This document shows positions 5,130 to 5,542 of a DNA stretch of 5,542 nt, piece after piece. Below the pieces are notes generated by a model that saw nothing but the letters and a program-made list of their open reading frames with translations, searched no databases and was not told the origin of the DNA. The stretch's first letter is position 1. Each line of letters starts with the position of its first letter. This DNA is from Anaerobacillus sp. (lineage in GTDB: Bacteria > Bacillota > Bacilli > Bacillales > Anaerobacillaceae), in NCBI GenBank assembly GCA_007118195.1, contig SKSA01000371.1:1-5542 (forward strand), read 5' to 3'. Position numbers and translations under genes: made by a program.

Positions 5130-5542
5130 CTATTCCTCTTTCAAGGATAATTTAACAACCGCGGCTATATTCCTCGCTGTATTTTTCACATTTTCATAGC
5201 CTGTTTCAAGAGCTTCATTTAACGTTACAACCCCTGGGACAATGCTAAACAAGGCGTCAATTCCATAGTTATGAACATTTTTATATTCATTTGTTAAACT
5301 GCCAGCTATCGCAATTACAGCTACTCCGTGTCTTTTGGCAACTTCTGCTACACAAATTGGTGTTTTACCGTGGATTGTTTGGTGGTTGATTCCACCTTCA
5401 CCAGTAATCACAATATCAGCGTCACGAACTTCTTCTTCTAGCCTTGTCGCTTCCACTACTAAGTCTCCACCACGTTTTAATACTGCTGGTAAGAAAGCAA
5501 GTAAACCTGCTCCTAACCCGCCAGCGGCTCCAGCACCAGGAA
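5130..5542 (-). CDS. Glycerate kinase, C-terminal part
   Basis: These are the last 136 codons, ending in TAG, of a GarK/GlxK-type glycerate kinase, which phosphorylates D-glycerate with ATP to 2- or 3-phosphoglycerate in the cytoplasm. The frame is open to the window edge, so the N-terminal two thirds are missing and the GTG at 5456 is an internal valine, not a start. Recognisable elements are PGAGAAGGLGAGLLAFLPA (glycine-rich loop), DADIVITGEGG, HQTIHGKTP, VIAIAGSLTNEY, GIDALFSIVPG, TLNEAL and NTARNIAAV. The usual TGEGRIDxQ signature reads TGEGGINHQ here, with Arg to Gly and Asp to Asn. The remainder is well conserved and the frame is intact, so the gene is probably functional or recently diverged. 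A strong terminator follows. Confidence 0.9.
   Translation of the reverse strand, partial: PGAGAAGGLGAGLLAFLPAVLKRGGDLVVEATRLEEEVRDADIVITGEGGINHQTIHGKTPICVAEVAKRHGVAVIAIAGSLTNEYKNVHNYGIDALFSIVPGVVTLNEALETGYENVKNTARNIAAVVKLSLKEE

Noticed and set aside
5454..5456. GTG as the start of a 108-residue glycerate kinase-like protein
   Set aside because: The frame continues upstream to the window edge with conserved glycerate kinase sequence, so this is an internal valine of a truncated gene.

Overview
The window is AT-rich, with strong AGGAGG-type ribosome binding sites, U-tailed hairpin terminators and gene families typical of Bacillaceae: the bpsA-bpsB pair, a short YwjH-type transaldolase, a BsuPI-domain lipoprotein and a YetF/YdfR-type DUF421 membrane protein. 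I read it as chromosomal DNA of a Bacillus-like Firmicute; the species cannot be fixed from this sequence. No phage, plasmid, IS or CRISPR features are visible.

Layout. Positions 1-215 (minus) hold the 5' part of a dihydrodipicolinate synthase/N-acetylneuraminate lyase superfamily gene that runs off the left edge. A 327-base divergent spacer (216-542) holds one copy of a structured intergenic repeat. The only plus-strand operon follows: bpsA (543-1640), a type III polyketide synthase, and bpsB (1640-2200), an isoprenylcysteine-methyltransferase-like membrane methyltransferase. They overlap by one base and should make and O-methylate alkylpyrones. A shared bidirectional terminator (2209-2244) separates them from the convergent transaldolase gene tal (2263-2928, minus, TTG start). 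The remaining genes are all on the minus strand and mostly single: a BsuPI-domain lipoprotein (3216-3950), a DUF421 membrane protein (4113-4838) and the C-terminal part of a glycerate kinase (5130-5542, running off the right edge). Each has its own downstream hairpin terminator.

How the genes relate. Only bpsA and bpsB clearly form a functional unit. The aldolase-family gene, transaldolase and glycerate kinase all act in central or sugar-acid carbon metabolism, but separate terminators argue against one regulon. The lipoprotein and DUF421 protein are envelope proteins of uncertain role.

Novelty. I do not see an undescribed multigene system. The items most worth a second look are small: two copies of an intergenic element whose two hairpins keep pairing through compensatory base changes, one of them serving as the lipoprotein terminator; a hairpin covering the Shine-Dalgarno of the DUF421 gene; a 36-codon ORF ending at the tal ribosome binding site; a coding-like remnant beyond the glycerate kinase terminator; and altered signature residues in the glycerate kinase and the DapA-family protein.
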